From the NCBI GenBank assembly GCA_003427395.1, contig BFEA01000117.1, positions 1,533,236-1,564,289 on the forward strand: a stretch of DNA of 31,054 bases, given 5' to 3'. Shown one piece after another: positions 29,564 through 31,054 of the stretch (position 1 is the first letter of the stretch; each line of letters begins with the position of its first letter). The position numbers were made by a program, and so were the translations under genes. The notes beneath the pieces are model-generated. The model had not been told where the DNA came from, did not search any database, and worked only from the letters and a program-made list of their open reading frames with translations. This DNA is from Chara braunii. Taxonomy: Eukaryota > Streptophyta > Charophyceae > Charales > Characeae.

Positions 29564-30248
29564 TTGGAAGTGCGGTAACTGTCACATCTTGACAAGTGCG
29601 GTAACTTTCACATTTTCTTTTTTTCGGGGAAACTTTCACATTTTCACAAATACGGAGAAGTAACTTTCGGATTTAGATTATAATATAAAATATATATATT
29701 TTTAAATCATTTAAATATGACTACAAGTGGGGTAACTTTCACATCTTGACAAGTGCACATCTTCACAAATACAAAGAATTAATATCAAATATTAAATATC
29801 ATATTAACATGACTGCACATGGGGTAACTGTCACATCTTGACAAGTGCGGTAACTTTCACATCACATCTTCACAAGTACGCAGAAGCAACTTTCGGATTT
29901 AAATTAGAATACAAAAAATCGTTTAAAAATGACTACCAAGTGCGGTAACTTTCACATCTTGACAAATTTGGAGAAGTACCGTCCGGATTTCAAGTTTTCA
30001 ACTGAAAATTTGACAAAAAATGCGGTAACTTTCACATCTAGACAACAAAAAATACAGAGAAGTAACTTCCGGATTTCAATTAAAAAACGACTACACGCCC
30101 GGCAATCGAGATCTGCGACCTGGGCGGCAACAAATGCGGCAACTCTCACATCTTGACAGATTGTCAGAACCGGAGAAGTAATTTGAGCTTTCGGATTTCG
30201 GTTAAAAAATGACTACTACAACTGCAGCAACTTTCACATCTGGACCCG

Positions 30249-30281
<33 letters not shown>

Positions 30282-30420
30282 GGAGAGGTAACTTTCTCGT
30301 TTCAATAATTGAAAACATCACTACAAGTGCGGTAACTTTGGCATCTTGACAATTGCGCAGAAGTAACTTCCAGATTTGAATTAAGAAAAGAGAAAAAAAG
30401 GGAAAAGAAGACTGCAGTGG
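29564..30420. repeat. diverged satellite-like array
   Basis: The core GCGGTAACTTTCACATCTTG recurs with variations at about 29571, 29597, 29729, 29823, 29848, 29943, 30020, 30136, 30222 and 30330. Most are followed by GGAGAAGTAACTTTCGGATTT-like words, then an AT stretch and TGACTAC. Spacing runs from about 75 to 160 bases, so units vary by internal deletion and A-run expansion (30249-30279). All units lie in the same orientation. No coding or CRISPR character. Confidence 0.85.
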
Positions 30421-31054
30421 AATGTAACACGGTTGCAGCAAATTGCTGTTGCACACATAAATCCCTGTGGAAATGTCTTTTTTTTTGTTTTTTTGTTTTT
30501 TTTTGTCACAATATCTCAGTAATGGCGGTGAATCTCAGACACCTCAAGAACGGTGAAAGAAGTGGAAAAAAATGACTATGACCAAAAAAATGACAGTTCC
30601 GAGATCCGCAGGACAGAGGTACACCTCAAAAACTGTCATGGCTGTCGGCCGCAAATTTCACGGCACAAGGACTAATAACTGTGACCAAAAAATAAATTGG
30701 AGCTGCTGCAGTGGGCCCAACAAGTCACTGAGCAGAATAAATCAATCCTGCAGTCAGGGCAAATGGGCAGAGAGGAAGGGATCGCTCAAGAGAAGATCAA
30801 CTCCAAAAGAAGGAACATAACAGCAGCCAGTCAACATAGCTTCCATCGCATATCGCTGCATGTCCACACATTGCCTTCACTCTAGTATGATCTATGTCTT
30901 CGAGGATACTCTCTTCCTCTGCGCCCCTCCCCCATTCCCCCTCCCCCCTCCCCCCTACCTCTCTCTCTCGCGCTCTGTGTCACTCTCCCACATTCACACA
31001 AACACACACACACACACACCTCTTGCTCTCTGTGTGTCTCTCTCTCTCACACAC
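30421..31054. other. terminal region with low-complexity end and no supported gene
   Basis: Short ORFs at 30572-30885 lack domains. T-rich patches lie near 30478-30506. From about 30914 to the end the sequence is CT-rich, then (CA)n near 31000-31020, then CT/CA again. Confidence 0.5.

Noticed and set aside
29564-30420. CRISPR-like regularly spaced repeats
   Set aside because: Eukaryotic context, diverged repeats, irregular spacing and spacers that share words; better described as a satellite-like array.

Overview
This window looks like repeat-dominated nuclear DNA from a plant-lineage eukaryote. No intact host gene could be supported. Three observations point to the green lineage. The LTR retrotransposon has a plant-type initiator-Met tRNA primer-binding site (TGGTATCAGAGC). 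Its pol ends in a chromodomain. A second element resembles the permuted Penelope-like elements known from green algae and spike mosses. From memory, the protein style and the GC-rich CCCGAAC-type repeats resemble Chara braunii (a charophyte alga). That is an unverified inference. Single Ns and a 225-base N run show that this is a draft scaffold.

Layout. Bases 1 to about 9,750 are AT-rich with no convincing gene. They hold microsatellites, two related hAT-like non-autonomous transposons in opposite orientation (1074-1826 and 5591-6297, the second with a perfect 8-bp target duplication), a hammerhead-ribozyme-like motif (about 1990-2026), a 235-bp tandem duplication, a roughly 70-bp triplicate, a 159-bp inverted-repeat element (6558-6716) and a degenerate repeat family at 7560-8990. 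From about 14,450 down to 9,754 on the minus strand lies a decayed Penelope-like element. Its order is CCHC zinc knuckle and coiled coil, then GIY-YIG endonuclease, then reverse transcriptase, so the endonuclease is N-terminal to the RT. From 15.2 to 16.9 kb is a GC-richer repeat whose diverged relative lies at 27.3-28.6 kb.

Bases 16909-24128 are a complete but inactivated Ty3/gypsy chromovirus on the minus strand. It has two LTRs, a TAGA target duplication, PBS, polypurine tract, gag, protease, RT-RNase H, integrase, and a GPY/F plus chromodomain tail. Frameshifts, stop codons and a catalytic Asp-to-Asn change in RT mark it as dead. Bases 24.1-31.05 kb hold a TTCTCCTGC-type minisatellite next to a probable assembly join, several diverged direct repeats, a 305-bp tandem duplication, and a satellite-like array (29.56-30.42 kb) built on a GCGGTAACTTTCACATCTTG core.

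The most unusual content is the permuted Penelope-like element with an upstream gag-like module and a hammerhead-like core in its 5' region.
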